Shown here piece by piece: positions 62,305-64,000 of a stretch of 64,000 nucleotides of DNA (positions are counted from its first letter, which is position 1; every line of letters starts with the position of its first letter). This DNA comes from Hyposmocoma kahamanoa (lineage: Eukaryota; Arthropoda; Insecta; Lepidoptera; Cosmopterigidae), in contig NW_020653726.1 in assembly GCF_003589595.1 (NCBI RefSeq), positions 17,062,344 to 17,126,343 on the forward strand. Direction: 5' to 3'. The notes below the pieces were generated by a model. That model was not told where the DNA came from. It worked only from the letters and a program-made list of their open reading frames with translations, and made no database searches. A program made the translations under genes and the position numbers.

Positions 62305-63300
62305 ATTCTTTATTCTTTATTCTTTATTCTTTATTTGCATCAACCATAATACAGTATTAGGATGGAAAAACTTAAATCTAGGTTACAGTTCATTATGGAC
62401 CCTGAAGGGCACAGCAAATTTTAATTTTAATTGGAGAGGGGAGGCTTTACCCTTTAGAATTTATTAATCTTATATGTTAAAATAAAAATAAAAGTAGATT
62501 TTGATGTTTCACTAAATTCAGTAGAATATAATTAAATTAAATTTTGTCTGTTAGTATAAAAAAAAAAGTTGAATACATTTATAATTTTTATTTTTTATGA
62601 TTTATTTTTGTAGTTTTAGGCCGAAAATTTGTCGTTAAAATATTCTTGTACAGAATAATAACTTTTTTCTATCAATATTTTTTTTACTTTCGTCATAAAA
62701 CATTTTTCATTTGTTTCATCCTTGAAAGAATTGGGCAATTTATTAAATATTTTTACTGACATCACTAGGGGACTATTTGAATGTAAAGTCAATCGCGAGG
62801 TAGGTAACATGAGCCTGTTATTATGTCGAAATGTGAATCCAGAAGATATATCTTTCCGCTTAGTAAACAATTCTGGGTGTTTCTTTACGAATTTACAAAT
62901 TTCGTATATGTAAATGCAAGGCAAAGTTAAAATTTTGAGACTCTGGAAGACAGGTTTACAGGTGTGTGTTGGTTGTATATTTGCTATTATCCTAATTAGT
63001 TTTTTTTGCGAGGTCAGCAAATCTGTGGCGTCCACACTGTTTCCCCATAGCATAACGCCGTAAGTGAGCCACGAGTAGGCATACTCGTAGTAAGTCACGA
63101 GTGCTGTTGATTGGTCGGTGGATTTTTTTGTTTCGCGAAGAGCGTAGGCAAATTTCGATAGCTTTGACTTTAAGCTTTCTAAATGGGATTTCCAGTTTAA
63201 GTGAGTATCTAATTTCAGGCCTAGTAATGTATACTCGTTTACAATTTCCAATTTAGTGCCTTGATAAGTGGTATTATATCCTATGATGTTGCGTTAAGAC
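62305..63300 (-). mobile_element. 5'-truncated LINE with (AATAAAG)n tail
   Basis: On the minus strand the C-terminal coding part (63251-62616) is followed by about 300 bases of 3' UTR and a terminal run of four AATAAAG-like heptamers (TTTATTC units at 62305-62335 on the plus strand). The coding part starts abruptly at about 63296, so the copy is about 1 kb of a longer element. No clean target duplication was found. Confidence 0.78.
62616..63251 (-). pseudogene. C-terminal 211 codons of a LINE reverse transcriptase (intact frame)
   Basis: The frame opens upstream to 63296 without a real start, which marks truncation. Motifs: LLGLKLDTHLNWKSHLESL near residue 10 (end of palm/thumb), ALRETKKSTDQSTALVTYYE, LTYGVMLWGNSVDATDLL, QKKLIRIIANIQPTHTCKP, LKILTLPCIYIYEICKFVK, and near the end VKIFNKLPNSFKDE. 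This is the succession seen in CR1/Jockey-group elements. No stop or frameshift in 211 codons points to a young insertion. It lacks the catalytic core. Confidence 0.8.
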
Positions 63301-64000
63301 TGATTCTGATTGAGAACTGAAGCAAACGCGTCACTACAGTAAACTTGGCAACGTTACTTTTTAAAGTGAAATTAGTAGCTAGCAGTTTGCTATCTCTAAT
63401 TAACACTATGACCATAGTATTGGCTGCATAACACTGAATGATGCCCATAATAACCGCTCACGCGATACATGCAGCCGTAGACGCATACCACTCCTAGAGG
63501 TGCCGGTGATGATTTTATACCGATTTATCGGATATCGAAGTTATAACAGGTAAAAGAACTAATATTAATTGCTATTTCGGTAACTACTCTAGCAAACCAT
63601 AAAGTTTTTAATGCCTAGGTCTGTCATTTAAAAAAAATAAACAACTTCAAAAATACGTCACGACAATCGTGAGTGTTATTGTTTGGGCTGGTGATTTCGG
63701 TGTTTATTTATTGAAAACATACCGTAAGTAGCATTTTTTAAGTTTACCCTCAATATAAATGTTAATAAACTATACTTTAAGGAGTAATTTCATGGTAAAC
63801 GTTGGAACCACTCAAACGGAATATTATCATATTTGTCCAAGTACACCAAAAATTTAATTAGTGCTTTTTAATTGCAGGATTTGCGGTGTATTACTGCATT
63901 TTATTTGAGATGTTTTTGTTGGTAGTACGGAGGGTGTTTATTTAGCAATGCAGAATAATAATTTTTATTTATAAAAACTTGTATTTAAACTGAATGCTTT
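63301..64000. other. No recognisable feature
   Basis: AT-rich DNA to the window end with no repeat match and no frame above about 60 codons. Confidence 0.45.

Overview
The window looks like AT-rich, non-coding chromosomal DNA of a butterfly or moth (Lepidoptera). The main evidence is the repeat content: tRNA-headed SINEs typical of Lepidoptera, 5'-truncated RTE-, Jockey- and LOA-like non-LTR retrotransposons, mariner relics, many MITEs and an errantivirus-type LTR element. There is no bacterial, organellar or rRNA-like sequence. One 10-base run of N (58073-58082) shows this is a draft assembly. I see no complete host protein-coding gene. The best host candidate is one 172-base exon (53999-54170, + strand) with splice-like borders. 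It encodes a proline-rich segment that I tentatively relate to the stretch just before the motor domain of KIF26 / Drosophila CG14535-type kinesin-like proteins. The window may therefore lie largely in introns and intergenic DNA around that gene.

Layout. 1-10 kb: SINE fragments, a hAT-type MITE (1638-1838), an RTE-clade LINE with a 14-base target duplication (3077-3580), a foldback repeat with 12-base flanking repeats (5065-5247) and a second 5'-truncated LINE with a 12-base duplication (6725-7204). 10-24 kb: a TTAA-flanked MITE nested in a SINE (10050-10285), a dead full-length mariner (10473-11739), two copies of a 285-base hAT MITE, an 18-base minisatellite (21436-21615) and an internally deleted Tc1/mariner relative (22344-23017). 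24-38 kb: Jockey-like and LOA-like reverse transcriptase relics, a MITE with 39-base perfect inverted termini (26866-27026), a SINE inside a SINE (28909-29131), a solo LTR (29378-29732) and CpG-rich MITEs. 38-41 kb: a compact gag/env-remnant errantivirus-type element with apparently identical LTRs, sitting inside a hAT MITE. 41-64 kb: more SINEs, LINE relics, two more hAT-type MITEs, the putative exon, a poly(A)-tailed retrocopy with a 15-base duplication (54553-54856) and a 5'-truncated LINE with a heptamer tail (62305-63300).

How it fits together. The dominant repeat, called SINE-A here, occurs about 28 times and serves as landing site for other elements: a TTAA MITE, a tRNA-SINE, a LINE and two mariner-type elements are inserted in or at the edge of its copies. 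Three independent short MITE families (hAT-1, hAT-2, hAT-3) each show 8-base target duplications at nearly every full copy, so the element ends can be read directly. No transposase gene in the window looks functional, so the non-autonomous elements must have been mobilised from elsewhere.

Family names used below (SINE-A, SINE-B, SINE-L, T, R, D, E, G, hAT-1, -2, -3) are local labels. I could not compare them with Repbase or Dfam.
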